Part shown: one piece after another, positions 25,769 to 35,234 of the stretch
Numbering within the stretch: the stretch's first letter is position 1
How the letters are laid out: each line of letters starts with the position of its first letter
Assembly (NCBI RefSeq): GCF_001422245.1
Contig: NZ_LMMM01000020.1
Coordinates: 62,001-126,000 of the forward strand
Origin: Rhizobium sp. Leaf262
GTDB lineage: Bacteria; Pseudomonadota; Alphaproteobacteria; Rhizobiales; Rhizobiaceae
Direction of reading: 5' to 3'
Length of the DNA stretch: 64,000 nt
Made by a program: the position numbers and the translations under genes
The notes under the pieces: model-generated
What the model saw: the letters and a program-made list of their open reading frames with translations, nothing else
Databases searched by the model: none
Told to the model about the DNA's origin: nothing

Positions 25769-26704
25769 TCAATTCGGATAACGCGACGCGTACCATGCCT
25801 TAAACAGGGCATACTGATTTTCCAGCTGACGGCGCTGGGAGGCGCTAAGCTCATCCGTCTCGTTGAAATGCAGCGCGTATTCCGTGTCGCCGTTCAGAAC
25901 CATCAAATATTTGTAGTGAAGCACGAGGTCCGGACCTTCGTCATAAGCGGAAAGCACGGTGAGCGCTTCTTCCAACTCGCGCGCATCGCGACGCGCAGTC
26001 GCATCGCCCTTCGCGGCTTTTTCGCACAGGGAAACGAGGTGCAGCACTTCCTTCGGCAAGGCGTTGCCGATGCCGGTGATGGCACCGCCTGCACCGCAAT
26101 TGACGAAGCCGTGGTAAACGCCGGTATCCACGCCGACCATCAGGGTCAAATCATCATCGCCTGCGGTGATGTTTTCAGCCGCATAGGTCATGTCGGCCTT
26201 ACCGCCGAATTCCTTGAAGCCGATGAGGTTGGAGTAACGCGAGCGAAGATCGAAAAACAGGTCGGCGCGGGTGGCAAAGCCGTAATAGGGGCTGTTGTAG
26301 ATCACCGCTGGCAAACCGTCTGCAGCTTCCAGAATGGCCGAAAAATGCGCTTTCTGGGCAGAAGACGAGGAACCGCGCGACAGCACGCGTGGAATGACCA
26401 TCAGACCCTTCGCGCCAACCTTTGCCGCATGCGCAGCGTGGCTGACGGCAGACTTGGTGTTGATAGCACCCGTGCCGACGATGACAGGAACGCCTGCTTC
26501 CGCCAGACGACGCACGCCTTCCTGACGCTCTTCATCGGTCAAGAGCGGCCAATCCCCCATGGAGCCGCAATAGACGACCGCCGACATGCCAGCCGCGATC
26601 AGCTCTTTGCCCTTCTTGACCAAACCGTCAAAATCCGGCGTGCGGTCTGCCTTGCACGGCGTCATCAGAGCGGGAATGCAGCCGGTGAATATCGTATCAG
26701 CCAT
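25769..26704 (-). CDS. Dihydrodipicolinate synthase (DapA) family aldolase/dehydratase
   Basis: TIM-barrel lyase of the DapA/N-acetylneuraminate lyase family, 311 residues. The Schiff-base lysine is K164 in GFKE and the catalytic tyrosine Y136 in IYNSP. The usual GTTGE substrate loop is replaced by GSMGD at 47-51, so this is not lysine-pathway DapA. Such variants act on keto-acids in sugar-acid or hydroxyproline breakdown (for example 1-pyrroline-4-hydroxy-2-carboxylate deaminase); the substrate is not determinable here. The GntR gene lies 140 bases upstream on the same strand, and a TTGTCGACAA palindrome lies 71-80 bases before the start. Confidence 0.88.
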   Translation of the reverse strand: MADTIFTGCIPALMTPCKADRTPDFDGLVKKGKELIAAGMSAVVYCGSMGDWPLLTDEERQEGVRRLAEAGVPVIVGTGAINTKSAVSHAAHAAKVGAKGLMVIPRVLSRGSSSSAQKAHFSAILEAADGLPAVIYNSPYYGFATRADLFFDLRSRYSNLIGFKEFGGKADMTYAAENITAGDDDLTLMVGVDTGVYHGFVNCGAGGAITGIGNALPKEVLHLVSLCEKAAKGDATARRDARELEEALTVLSAYDEGPDLVLHYKYLMVLNGDTEYALHFNETDELSASQRRQLENQYALFKAWYASRYPN

Positions 26705-26774
26705 CGTGGTGCCTCTTCAATGAAAGCGTAAACGCCATAAGTCTCATGCCCTTGCCTAGCACGGCCAGAAACCA

Positions 26775-26784
26775 TTGTCGACAA
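26775..26784. promoter_or_regulatory. Candidate GntR operator upstream of the DapA-family gene
   Basis: The perfect palindrome TTGTCGACAA fits the half-site layout TnGT-n2-ACnA. A second site with the same layout lies upstream of the GntR gene at 27595-27606. The position, about 75 bases before the start of the DapA-family gene, suits regulation by the neighbouring GntR protein. Confidence 0.4.
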
Positions 26785-26844
26785 ACAAAATACAAAGCGT
26801 TGAAGCGAGCGGATACCATGGTGATGGCGCTGCCTTGTCGAGCT

Positions 26845-27573
26845 TTAAAGGGTCAGACTGACGCTCTGGCGGGTATCTGCGGCAATATACGAGCGTATCT
26901 GCTGAACAATCTGGTCCGCATGCTCGAGCGCAATACGGTCGGCCTTGTCGGTATCCCGTTCGATGATGGCTTGAATCATGTCCTCGTGCTCGGTCACATA
27001 TTGACGAGGCAGGACATCGTTGAAAGACGAATAATAAAGCCTGAGAATGCGCCGTCCCTCATCCAGCAAGCGCGTGAAAAGTTCGGTATAATGACGATTG
27101 CGTCCGGCAACGGCGATTGCGGCATGGAAATCGCGATTGGTTGCTATCATGGCAAGAACGTCGCGCTCCCGCACCGCCGTTTCGAAGGACTTCTGCATTG
27201 CCAGTATTCTGGTGACGTCGTCCGGTTGGTGCCGTGCGGCGGCAAGCCGCGTCGTTACCCGGTACATCAAAGTCAGTGCGTCGAAAAATTCCGGCAGACC
27301 GAGAAAGTCGATCTGGGATACGATCGTTGCGCGATTGGTCAGGGTCGTGATCAGCCCTTCCGCGGACAATTTGACCAGGGCTTCACGAATGGGGGTTCTG
27401 GAAAGTTCAAACCGCTCGGAAAGCTGGACCTCGTCAATCGGACTTCCGGGTGCAAGTTTCAGTTCGATGATTTCGTTGCGCAGCGTTTCATAAACGGTGG
27501 AAACGCCAAATCCCCTGCGATGGGTCTGCTTCTCCTTATCATCCGACTTATCGTTCACAGCCATCCACGCCAT
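26845..27573 (-). CDS. GntR-family transcriptional regulator (FadR subfamily)
   Basis: Transcription factor with an N-terminal winged helix-turn-helix (VYETLRNEIIELKLAPGSPIDEVQLSERFELSRTPIREALVKL) and a C-terminal all-helical FCD ligand domain with its metal-binding His/Asp pattern (NRDFHAAI and later His residues). From the ATG at 27573 it is 242 residues. ATG 27564 is equally possible, and a GTG at 27612 is in frame but would put the start beyond the candidate operator. It lies upstream of the DapA-family gene on the same strand and diverges from ugpB. The likely target is the DapA-family gene and itself. Confidence 0.88.
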   Translation of the reverse strand: MAWMAVNDKSDDKEKQTHRRGFGVSTVYETLRNEIIELKLAPGSPIDEVQLSERFELSRTPIREALVKLSAEGLITTLTNRATIVSQIDFLGLPEFFDALTLMYRVTTRLAAARHQPDDVTRILAMQKSFETAVRERDVLAMIATNRDFHAAIAVAGRNRHYTELFTRLLDEGRRILRLYYSSFNDVLPRQYVTEHEDMIQAIIERDTDKADRIALEHADQIVQQIRSYIAADTRQSVSLTL

Positions 27574-27594
27574 ACTCCACAACCCGATCGTATC

Positions 27595-27606
27595 ATCGTT
27601 TACGAT
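27595..27606. promoter_or_regulatory. Candidate GntR operator upstream of its own gene
   Basis: ATCGT-TT-ACGAT is an inverted repeat whose core TCGTTTACGA fits TnGT-n2-ACnA, as does the site at 26775-26784. It lies 22 bases upstream of the chosen GntR start and in the divergent gap to ugpB, which suits autoregulation. Confidence 0.4.
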
Positions 27607-27782
27607 ATCCACAGACAGAACGAAATCCTTTTAGACCACGCCAAAGACGCGCAAAGGACGTTATGAGCAACTGATTTGCAGATTGTTTCGGTCGCACCTC
27701 GACTATTGGAGGCCTGCCATCGCAAAAAATGAGTTGCGGCTATCGGCGTAAGTGAGCAAGAAGTAAAAGACGATTCCAAATC

Positions 27783-27801
27783 GTGTCATAATCGAGTTCA
27801 T
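27783..27801 (+). promoter_or_regulatory. Weak Pho-box-like repeat upstream of ugpB
   Basis: GTGTCAT and AGTTCAT are separated by 5 bases about 20-35 bases before the ugpB start. The first matches six of seven positions of the Pho-box repeat CTGTCAT, the second four of seven. ugp operons are often PhoB-controlled, so the site is worth noting, but the match is poor and it lies unusually close to the start codon. Confidence 0.2.
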
Positions 27802-27818
27802 GGTAGGGAGGAAATTCC

Positions 27819-29123
27819 ATGAAAGCCGTTCTCACTTCGGTGACATCCGCAGTTCTTGCTACGCTCATGGCTTCAAGCGCCATGGCCGCCACGGAAATCC
27901 AGTGGTGGCACGCCATGACCGGGGCAAACAACGAAGTCGTTGAACAGCTCGCCAAGGAATTCAATGAAAGCCAGTCCAACTACAAGGTTCTGCCGGTTTT
28001 CAAAGGAACCTACCCGGAAACCCTGAATGCCGGCATCGCCGCGTTCCGTGCCAAGCAGCCGCCTGCCATCATTCAGGTTTTTGATGCCGGTAGCGGCGTG
28101 ATGATGGGTGCGCAGGGCGCTATCGTACCGGTCGCAGAGGTGCTGGAAAAGGGTGGATATAAATTCAACAAGGCCGACTATCTGCCTGGTATCGTTGCTT
28201 ATTACTCCAAACCAGATGGCACGATGCTGTCTTTCCCCTACAATTCCTCGTCGCCGATCATGTACTACAACAAGGACATCTTCAAGAAGGCTGGTCTGGA
28301 CGCTGAAAACCCACCAAAGACATGGCCAGCAGTTTTTGAAGCTGCCAAAAAGATCAAGTCCAGCGGTGCCGCCCCTTGCGGCTTTACATCCACATGGCTG
28401 ACATGGATTCAGACCGAAAATTTCGCAGCTTGGAACAACCTTTCCTACGGCAGCAATGAAAACGGTCTGGGCGGTACGGATGTCAAGCTGGCGTTCAATG
28501 CAGAGCCCTTCGTCAAGCACTTCCAGTCGATTGCCGATCTCGCCAAAGACGGCACCTTCCGTTATGGCGGACGCACATCGGAAGCAAAGCAGCTTTTCAC
28601 CTCGAGCGAATGCGGCATCCTGACTGAATCATCCGGCGGTCTGGGCGATATCGTCAAGAGCGGCATGAACTACGGCATCGGCCAGCTTCCCTATTACGAA
28701 GGCGAAGGCCGTCCGCAGAATACCATCCCCGGCGGCGCCAGCCTGTGGGTCTTCGGCGGTAAATCCGATGACGAATACAAGGGGACTGCAGAATTCTTCC
28801 ACTTCCTGTCCCAGACCAAAATCCAGTCTCGCCTGCATCAGGTCTCCGGCTATATGCCTGTGACGATTGCAGCCTATGAGGACACGAAGAAATCCGGCTT
28901 CTACGAGAAGAACCCGGCCCGCGAAACGCCTCTGCTGCAGATGATGGGTAAGCCGCCGACAGAAAACTCCAAGGGTGTTCGTCTGGTCAACCTGCCACAG
29001 GTTCGCGACATCATGAACGAAGAGTTCGAAACGATGCTTGCAGGCAAACAGGATGCCAAGGCTGCTCTCGACAAGGCCGTCGAACGCGGCAACGCGGCTA
29101 TCCAGCAGGCCATCGGACGGTAA
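27819..29123 (+). CDS. ugpB: sn-Glycerol-3-phosphate ABC transporter, binding protein
   Basis: Periplasmic binding protein of 434 residues that matches UgpB throughout: IQWWHAMTGANNEVVEQLAKEFN after a Sec signal peptide (cleavage after SAMA near residue 23), then LNAGIAAFRAKQPPAIIQVFDAG, PFNSSSP.MYYNKD, KTWPAVFEAAKK, GGASLWVFGGK and KGVRLVNLPQVRDI. UgpB binds sn-glycerol 3-phosphate and glycerophosphodiesters as phosphate and carbon sources. GGGAGG precedes the ATG. It is first in ugpBAEC; a hairpin after the stop probably keeps the binding protein message more abundant than the membrane genes. Confidence 0.95.
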   Translation: MKAVLTSVTSAVLATLMASSAMAATEIQWWHAMTGANNEVVEQLAKEFNESQSNYKVLPVFKGTYPETLNAGIAAFRAKQPPAIIQVFDAGSGVMMGAQGAIVPVAEVLEKGGYKFNKADYLPGIVAYYSKPDGTMLSFPYNSSSPIMYYNKDIFKKAGLDAENPPKTWPAVFEAAKKIKSSGAAPCGFTSTWLTWIQTENFAAWNNLSYGSNENGLGGTDVKLAFNAEPFVKHFQSIADLAKDGTFRYGGRTSEAKQLFTSSECGILTESSGGLGDIVKSGMNYGIGQLPYYEGEGRPQNTIPGGASLWVFGGKSDDEYKGTAEFFHFLSQTKIQSRLHQVSGYMPVTIAAYEDTKKSGFYEKNPARETPLLQMMGKPPTENSKGVRLVNLPQVRDIMNEEFETMLAGKQDAKAALDKAVERGNAAIQQAIGR

Positions 29124-29132
29124 TCCGCTTTT

Positions 29133-29161
29133 GGCTGCGCGGTCTTCCAGCCCGCGCAGCC
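29133..29161 (+). repeat. Hairpin between ugpB and ugpA
   Basis: GGCTGCGCGG and CCGCGCAGCC form a perfect 10-base stem with a 9-base loop just after the ugpB stop. No T run follows. Such elements after binding-protein genes typically protect the upstream message from 3' decay and reduce read-through to the membrane genes. Confidence 0.6.
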
Positions 29162-29307
29162 ATAGCAAAAGATGGAATGAATATTCCACACAGCCTCAGT
29201 CCGTGATCACCCCAACCGCCCTACACAACGCGGTTGAATGCTCTAGAATTTCTATGCCATTCCATTCGCAGAGCCGCTTGCTGGACCTGCGCTAAAGGAG
29301 CCCGACT

Positions 29308-30189
29308 TTGCAAAGCGTTGTCTTTCCAAACAAGATTCTTCCCTATTTTCTCGTCGCTCCACAAATCGTCCTGACCGTCGTGTTCTTTTTCTGGCCGGCG
29401 AGCCAGGCGCTGTATCAGTCGGCGATGCGGGAAGACCCTTTCGGACTTCAGAGCGCTTTCGTCGGCTTCGACAATTTCTCCAATATTCTGTCGGACCCGA
29501 ATTACCTGCATGCGCTTAAAGTGACTGTGATTTTCAGCGTTGCCACCGCTCTGTTGTCAATGGGTGTGGCACTGTTGCTGGCAACAGCTGCCGATCTGGT
29601 GGTGCGGGGAAAAGGCTTTTATCGCACCATGATGATCATTCCCTATGCGGTCGCGCCAGCGGTGGCGGGCATGCTCTGGCTCTTCATGTTCAACCCTGCC
29701 ATGGGCACCTTCGCCTATATTCTACGCCGTAACGGCATCGCCTGGGACCCGTTGCTGGACGGCAATCAGGCCATGACGCTGGTGGTTGCCGCAGCGGCCT
29801 GGAAACAGATCAGCTACAATTTCCTGTTTTTCGTGGCGGGCCTGCAGGCCATTCCGAAATCGCTGCTGGAAGCTGCCGCCATCGATGGCGCACGCGGCGC
29901 GCGGCGTTTCTGGACGATCATCTTCCCGCTTCTGGCACCGACGACATTCTTCCTTTTGGTGGTCAATACCGTCTACGCCTTTTTCGATACGTTCGGCATC
30001 ATTCACTCGGTCACGGGCGGCGGACCCGCAAAGGCTACGGAGACGCTGGTCTACAAGGTTTACAACGACGGCTTCGTCAATTTGAACCTTGGCTCATCAG
30101 CGGCCCAATCCGTTGTTCTGATGGTTATCGTCATCGCTCTGACGGCCTTCCAGTTCCGCTTCGTCGAGCGGCGCGTGCATTACGGTTGA
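29308..30189 (+). CDS. ugpA: sn-Glycerol-3-phosphate ABC transporter, permease UgpA
   Basis: Inner-membrane permease of the MalF/UgpA family, 293 residues, six membrane segments. It starts at a TTG codon at 29308 with a strong AAAGGAG ribosome site 7 bases upstream; no ATG gives a comparable N terminus ([30 protein letters not shown]). The EAA loop is [25 protein letters not shown]. It is separated from ugpB by 184 bases containing a hairpin, and from ugpE by 10 bases. It forms the channel with UgpE. Confidence 0.95.
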   Translation: MQSVVFPNKILPYFLVAPQIVLTVVFFFWPASQALYQSAMREDPFGLQSAFVGFDNFSNILSDPNYLHALKVTVIFSVATALLSMGVALLLATAADLVVRGKGFYRTMMIIPYAVAPAVAGMLWLFMFNPAMGTFAYILRRNGIAWDPLLDGNQAMTLVVAAAAWKQISYNFLFFVAGLQAIPKSLLEAAAIDGARGARRFWTIIFPLLAPTTFFLLVVNTVYAFFDTFGIIHSVTGGGPAKATETLVYKVYNDGFVNLNLGSSAAQSVVLMVIVIALTAFQFRFVERRVHYG

Positions 30190-30199
30190 GGCAAGACAC

Positions 30200-31048
30200 A
30201 TGATCCAGAACCGACCCATCGCAACACTCATGGCGCATCTGATGCTGATTATCGGCATCGTGATCGTCGCTTTTCCGATCTACTATACCTTCATCGCTTC
30301 GTCCGCGACCTCTACGGATATCTTGCGCCCGCCTCTATCGCTTTTGCCTTCCGGACATCTGGCCGAAAACTATCACGAGGCAATTTCCGGCGGGGTAGAG
30401 CGCGTGGTTGGCGTCAGCCTCGAACGACTGCTTTTCAACAGCTTCGTGGTGGCCTTGGCGATTGCCATCGGAAAGATCATCATTTCCTTCCTGTCGGCTT
30501 TTGCCATCGTGTTCTTCCGCTTCCCCTTTCGCATGGGTTTCTTCTGGATGATCTTCGTCACCCTGATGCTGCCCGTAGAGGTGCGCATTTTGCCGACATA
30601 CAAGGTCATTGTGGACCTTGGTCTTCTGAACACTTATGCCGGTTTGACCTTGCCACTGATGGCATCAGCCACCGCGACCTTCCTGTTCAGGCAGTTCTTC
30701 CTGACCATTCCAGGCGAGATGGTGGAGGCCGCCCGCATAGACAATGCCGGACCGTTCCGGTTCATGCGCGATATTCTGCTGCCGCTCTCGACGACAAATA
30801 TCGCCGCCCTTTTCGTGATCCTCTTCATCTATGGCTGGACCCAGTATCTGTGGCCGCTTCTGGTGACGGATCGCGCCGAAATGAACACGATTATTATCGG
30901 CCTGCGCCGCATGGTGGATTTCACCGACGCTTCGACGCCATGGAATTATGTGATGGTCACTGCGATCCTCGCCATCATTCCGCCCGTCATCGTCGTGGTG
31001 TTGATGCAGCGCTGGTTCGTCAAAGGCTTGGTGGAGACTGAAAAATAA
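30200..31048 (+). CDS. ugpE: sn-Glycerol-3-phosphate ABC transporter, permease UgpE
   Basis: Inner-membrane permease of the MalG/UgpE family, 282 residues. Membrane segments begin at about residues 10-32, and the EAA loop reads [23 protein letters not shown] near 175-200. It ends in [16 protein letters not shown], a typical MalG-type tail. GAGG precedes the ATG. The stop overlaps the first base of ugpC. Confidence 0.95.
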   Translation: MIQNRPIATLMAHLMLIIGIVIVAFPIYYTFIASSATSTDILRPPLSLLPSGHLAENYHEAISGGVERVVGVSLERLLFNSFVVALAIAIGKIIISFLSAFAIVFFRFPFRMGFFWMIFVTLMLPVEVRILPTYKVIVDLGLLNTYAGLTLPLMASATATFLFRQFFLTIPGEMVEAARIDNAGPFRFMRDILLPLSTTNIAALFVILFIYGWTQYLWPLLVTDRAEMNTIIIGLRRMVDFTDASTPWNYVMVTAILAIIPPVIVVVLMQRWFVKGLVETEK

Positions 31049-32088
31049 TGGCAACAATCGAACTTAAAGACGTCCGCAAGGTCTATGGCGGCAATGTCGA
31101 GGCGATCAAAGGCGTATCGCTGAGCATTCAGGATGGCGAGATGATCGTGCTCGTCGGTCCCTCGGGCTGCGGCAAATCCACCCTGCTGCGCATGGTTGCC
31201 GGGCTTGAGAGCATCAGCTCCGGCGACATCAACATTTCAGGCAAACGCGTCAACGAACTGGAACCGGCAGAGCGCGACATTGCCATGGTCTTCCAGAACT
31301 ACGCGCTCTATCCCCATATGACCGTGCGCCAAAACCTTGCTTACGGGCTGAAGAACCGCAACACGCCGAGGGACGAGATCGATCGCCGCATTACCGAAGC
31401 GGCGCGTGCGCTCGAGATCGAGCAATATCTGGAACGCAAGCCAAGGCAGCTATCGGGCGGTCAGCGTCAGCGTGTTGCCATGGGTCGAGCCATCGTGCGC
31501 AAGCCATCCGCGTTTCTGTTCGATGAGCCTTTATCAAACCTCGACGCCAAGCTGCGCGTGCAGATGCGGGTGGAAATTCGCCGACTGCAACGATCGCTGG
31601 CGACCACCAGCATCTATGTGACGCATGACCAGATGGAGGCCATGACGCTGGCCGACCGTTTGGTGGTTCTGAACGCGGGTCGCATCGAACAGGTTGGGAC
31701 GCCGATCGAGCTTTACGAAAAACCTGCAACGAGCTTTGTCGCGACCTTCATCGGCTCTCCTTCCATGAACCTGCTGCCGCTCAATGGAACGGTATGGAAG
31801 ACACCGGAAAATGGCACAATTCCTGCACATGCGGCGACGATCGGAATCCGCCCGGAAGATATCACCATTGCGGATTCCACATCGGCCAGCCCCTTCCAGA
31901 TACCTGTCAAGGTCGCGGCGGTGGAACTCGTTGGTGCCGAAAGCTATGTCCATGGAGAAATATCTGATGGCTCCCCTATCGTCTTTCGTGTGCCGGGCCG
32001 CTCAGCCATCGAGATCGCGGAAACACTGACGATAACAGCCGATCCGGGCCGGTTCCACCTGTTCGATGCGAACGGGGACCGTCTCTGA
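31048..32088 (+). CDS. ugpC: sn-Glycerol-3-phosphate ABC transporter, ATPase UgpC
   Basis: ATPase of the MalK/UgpC family, 346 residues. Walker [10 protein letters not shown] is near residue 37, the signature LSGGQRQR near 135, Walker [14 protein letters not shown] near 155 and the H-loop THDQMEA near 190. The C-terminal OB-fold regulatory domain (TIGIRPEDI) is complete. It drives UgpA-UgpE. The gene shares one base with the ugpE stop (TAATG) and ends shortly before a bidirectional terminator. Confidence 0.95.
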   Translation: MATIELKDVRKVYGGNVEAIKGVSLSIQDGEMIVLVGPSGCGKSTLLRMVAGLESISSGDINISGKRVNELEPAERDIAMVFQNYALYPHMTVRQNLAYGLKNRNTPRDEIDRRITEAARALEIEQYLERKPRQLSGGQRQRVAMGRAIVRKPSAFLFDEPLSNLDAKLRVQMRVEIRRLQRSLATTSIYVTHDQMEAMTLADRLVVLNAGRIEQVGTPIELYEKPATSFVATFIGSPSMNLLPLNGTVWKTPENGTIPAHAATIGIRPEDITIADSTSASPFQIPVKVAAVELVGAESYVHGEISDGSPIVFRVPGRSAIEIAETLTITADPGRFHLFDANGDRL

Positions 32089-32104
32089 AAGCTGGCGTCA
32101 TCGG

Positions 32105-32141
32105 CGACAAGGCTGCCATTCTCTATATGGCAGTCTTGTCG
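32105..32141. terminator. Bidirectional terminator between ugpC and the RND pump gene
   Basis: A long stem (CGACAAG-G-CTGCCAT paired with ATGGCAG-T-CTTGTCG, one G-T pair, 7-base loop) sits 16 bases after the ugpC stop and just before the end of the convergent pump gene at 32148. T-rich flanks are short, so Rho-independent ending is likely but not certain. Confidence 0.65.
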
Positions 32142-32147
32142 TTCGTG

Positions 32148-35100
32148 TCATTGCATCGCCGGTTCAGGATGTCTGCGAGTCCAGAGAGACTTCAGGAACT
32201 CGGAAAACCGTTCAACTTCCACAAAGATAACGGGTGTCATGAAGAGCGTCAGGATTTGACTGACGATCAAGCCGCCAACGACTGCAATACCCAATGGCTG
32301 TCGCAATTCCGAGCTGGCACCGGTGCCGAGCGCGATGGGCAGCGCACCGAACAGGGCGCAAAAGGTCGTCATCATGATGGGACGCAGACGCCTGACCGCA
32401 GCTTCATGAATGGCCTCGATCGTCGGCATTTTCTCATCACGCTGAAGGGTCAGGGCGACATCGATCATCATGATTGCATTCTTCTTCACGATACCGATCA
32501 GCATCAACAGGCCGATCAGCGCGATGATGGAGAGGTCGAAGCCGAACAGCTTCAATGTCAGCAACGCACCGAATGCCGCAGATGGCAGGCCTGACAGGAT
32601 CGTCAGCGGGTGCAGGAAGCTTTCGTAGAAAACCCCGAGCACGATATAGATCGTCAGTACGGCAGCGCCGATCAGCAGACCGGTGCTGTCGCTCGTCTGC
32701 TTGAAGATTTGCGCCGCACCGGCAAGGTTGGTCGTTACCGTCGCGGGAAGCTGTATCTGTTGCTTTAAAACGTCGATCTGTTCGGTCGCAGAACCAAGCG
32801 AAACGCCAGCAGGCAGGTTGAACGACAGCGTGACAGATGTCAGCTGCCCTGTCTGGTTGACGGTCACTGGCCCGGGTTTGCGCGTGATCGTGGCAAAGCT
32901 TGCCAATGGCACCAGCGTTCCCGATGCTGAGGGAACCCGCAGCGCGCCAAGTGACTGTTCGGTCCAGTCTACCGACTGATCGTATTCCAGAATGACGTCG
33001 TAGCTGTTGCCCGTCGTCTGAATTTGCGTCGCGACATAGCTGCCGAAAGCTGCCTCTAGCGTCGTACGCAGGCTTTCAGAGGTTACGCCGAGGCGGTTAG
33101 CCCTGTCCTTGTCCACCTCGACATGCGCCTGAAGTGCGTTGTCCTGCAAATCGGAAGCGACATCGACGAAGTACGCATTATCGGCACGCATGGCGTCGCC
33201 CAGTGTTTGCGACCACTGACGCGCCGCAGATGCATCGATGGACTGGAGCACGATCTGATAAAGGCTCTGGGTGCTACGGCCGCCGAAACGCAGGCTCTGC
33301 TGCGGCGTGATAAAGGTTTTCAGACCCGCGATCCCCGAGAGCGAACGTCGCAGGCTGGCAAGCGTGACTTCAAGTGCGGGCCGCTGCTCGGCGGGTTTGA
33401 GCTGCACCAGCAGTGTACCGGAGTTCAAGGCCGAACCACCAGGCCCTGAGCCAAGTGTCGATGTCACGTGGGCCACCGCTGGATCGGCGGACAGAATAGA
33501 GGCAGCCTGTGACTGGAGCCCGCTCATGGCCTTATAGGAAATATCCTGCCGCGCCTGTGTCGACACCGTCAGCAGGCCTATGTCTTCCGTCGGGAAGAAG
33601 CTGCGGGCAAGACTGGAGAACATCCAGCCAGAACCGATCAAGGTCAAAACGAACATGACGATGACGACCAAGCGGTGCGTGAGACACCAGCCCACCGAAC
33701 GTCCATACGCATCGGTCGCGCGATCAAACAATGTCTTCTTGCGTTGTTCTGGTGCCGCATGATGTGGCAGGCGGGCTGCCAGCATGGGTGTGACGGTTAG
33801 GGACACGATGGCCGATGACATGATGGCCAGCGTGACGACCACACCAAACTCGTTCAGGACGCGCCCGACGATGCCCCCCATGAGAAGGATGGGTAGGAAG
33901 ACCGCAACCAGTGAGATCGACATTGAAATAATGGTGCCGGTGACTTCGCTCGCCCCTTCGACAGCGGCCTGAAAAGGCGGCATGCCCTCTTCGACCTTGC
34001 GGACGATATTTTCCAGCATGACGATGGCGTCATCAACCACGAGACCAACGGAAAGCGTCAGTCCGAGCAGAGAAATATTGTCGATGGAATAGCCGAGCGC
34101 ATACATGGCTCCCAGCGTGGCGACCAGCGACAGCGGCACGGCAAGGCCGGGAATAAATGTGGCCCAGACCTGGCGAAGAAACAGATAGATGACAAGAATA
34201 ACGAGACCGAGTGTCACCATCAGCGTCGTCTCGACATCAGCAACCGCTGCACGGATGGATACAGACGCGTCGTTGACAACATTGATATGCATGTTGGCGG
34301 GCAGGCTCGCCTGCAATTCCGGCAGCTTGGCCTTTATGGCATCCACCACGGCGACCGTATTGGCACCCGGTTGGCGCTGCACGGAAAGAACGATTGCGGG
34401 CGTGCCATCCAGCCAGCTACCCTGATTGACGACTTCGACACTGTCCTTGACCGTTGCGACATCCTGCAAGCGCACGATGCGCCCGTTCGGATTGGCGATA
34501 ATCAGGGTGCGAAAAGCAGCGGCATCCGTTCGCTGGGTCGATGCGTCCAGAGTTAGGGCCTGAGAAGAATTCTGCAGCGTGCCGATCGGCGACTGGTCAT
34601 TGGCGGCGGCCAATGTCGTGGACAGCCCATTCAGCGATATTCCACGGCTGGCGAGCTTAGCCGGATCGACCTCGACACGGACCGCATAGGTCTTCGCACC
34701 GAAAATCTGCGCCTGCGCGACGCCCGATATCGTGGAGAGCGCCGGAGAGATGATATTTTCGGCGATGTCGTCCATCTTCGTCAGCTCTGCCCCATCGCTG
34801 GTCAAGGCAAGAATGATGACGGCGGCATCCGCCGGGTTTGCCTTCCGATAGCTCGGTGGCGATGTCATATTGTCGGGCAGTTGCCGCTGCGTGCGCGCAA
34901 TCGCGGCTTGAACATCGGCTGCGGCGGCATCGATGTTGCGCGAAAGATTGAACTGAATGGTAATCTGTGTGCTGCCAAGCGAAGAGCTTGCCGTGATCGT
35001 ATCGATGCCTGCGATGGTTTCGAATTGCTTGATCAGCGGGGTGGCCACCGAACTGGCCATGGTATCGGGAGCGGCACCGGCAAGCTGGGCAGAGACGTTG

Positions 35101-35234
35101 ATGGTCGGAAAGTCGGCCTGCGGCAGCGCGGCCACAGGCAGGTTGCGATAGGCGGAAGCACCGGCCAGCAGAACACCAATCATCAACAGGATCGTTGCAA
35201 CGGGTCTGCGGATGAATATCTCGGAAATATTCAT
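32148..35234 (-). CDS. RND multidrug efflux permease (MdtB/MdtC-like)
   Basis: Proton-driven inner-membrane pump of the resistance-nodulation-division superfamily, 1028 residues, full length. It begins with MNISEIFIRRPVATILLMIG (first membrane helix), has two large periplasmic loops, and carries the proton-relay aspartate pair D401-D402 in GLVVDDAIVMLENI in helix 4. The N terminus and PQADFPTI resemble MdtB/MdtC more than AcrB. Its ATG overlaps the stop of the adaptor gene as ATGA, so pump and adaptor are translated together. No outer-membrane channel gene is adjacent; a shared TolC-type protein encoded elsewhere is presumably used. Confidence 0.94.
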   Translation of the reverse strand: MNISEIFIRRPVATILLMIGVLLAGASAYRNLPVAALPQADFPTINVSAQLAGAAPDTMASSVATPLIKQFETIAGIDTITASSSLGSTQITIQFNLSRNIDAAAADVQAAIARTQRQLPDNMTSPPSYRKANPADAAVIILALTSDGAELTKMDDIAENIISPALSTISGVAQAQIFGAKTYAVRVEVDPAKLASRGISLNGLSTTLAAANDQSPIGTLQNSSQALTLDASTQRTDAAAFRTLIIANPNGRIVRLQDVATVKDSVEVVNQGSWLDGTPAIVLSVQRQPGANTVAVVDAIKAKLPELQASLPANMHINVVNDASVSIRAAVADVETTLMVTLGLVILVIYLFLRQVWATFIPGLAVPLSLVATLGAMYALGYSIDNISLLGLTLSVGLVVDDAIVMLENIVRKVEEGMPPFQAAVEGASEVTGTIISMSISLVAVFLPILLMGGIVGRVLNEFGVVVTLAIMSSAIVSLTVTPMLAARLPHHAAPEQRKKTLFDRATDAYGRSVGWCLTHRLVVIVMFVLTLIGSGWMFSSLARSFFPTEDIGLLTVSTQARQDISYKAMSGLQSQAASILSADPAVAHVTSTLGSGPGGSALNSGTLLVQLKPAEQRPALEVTLASLRRSLSGIAGLKTFITPQQSLRFGGRSTQSLYQIVLQSIDASAARQWSQTLGDAMRADNAYFVDVASDLQDNALQAHVEVDKDRANRLGVTSESLRTTLEAAFGSYVATQIQTTGNSYDVILEYDQSVDWTEQSLGALRVPSASGTLVPLASFATITRKPGPVTVNQTGQLTSVTLSFNLPAGVSLGSATEQIDVLKQQIQLPATVTTNLAGAAQIFKQTSDSTGLLIGAAVLTIYIVLGVFYESFLHPLTILSGLPSAAFGALLTLKLFGFDLSIIALIGLLMLIGIVKKNAIMMIDVALTLQRDEKMPTIEAIHEAAVRRLRPIMMTTFCALFGALPIALGTGASSELRQPLGIAVVGGLIVSQILTLFMTPVIFVEVERFSEFLKSLWTRRHPEPAMQ

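Noticed and set aside
25769-26704. Lysine-pathway dihydrodipicolinate synthase (dapA)
   Set aside because: The GTTGE substrate loop is replaced by GSMGD, and the gene is paired with a GntR regulator, which indicates a catabolic relative.
27783-27801. Functional Pho box for ugpB
   Set aside because: Only one of the two repeats is close to consensus and it lies very near the start codon. It is listed at low confidence only, not as a finding.
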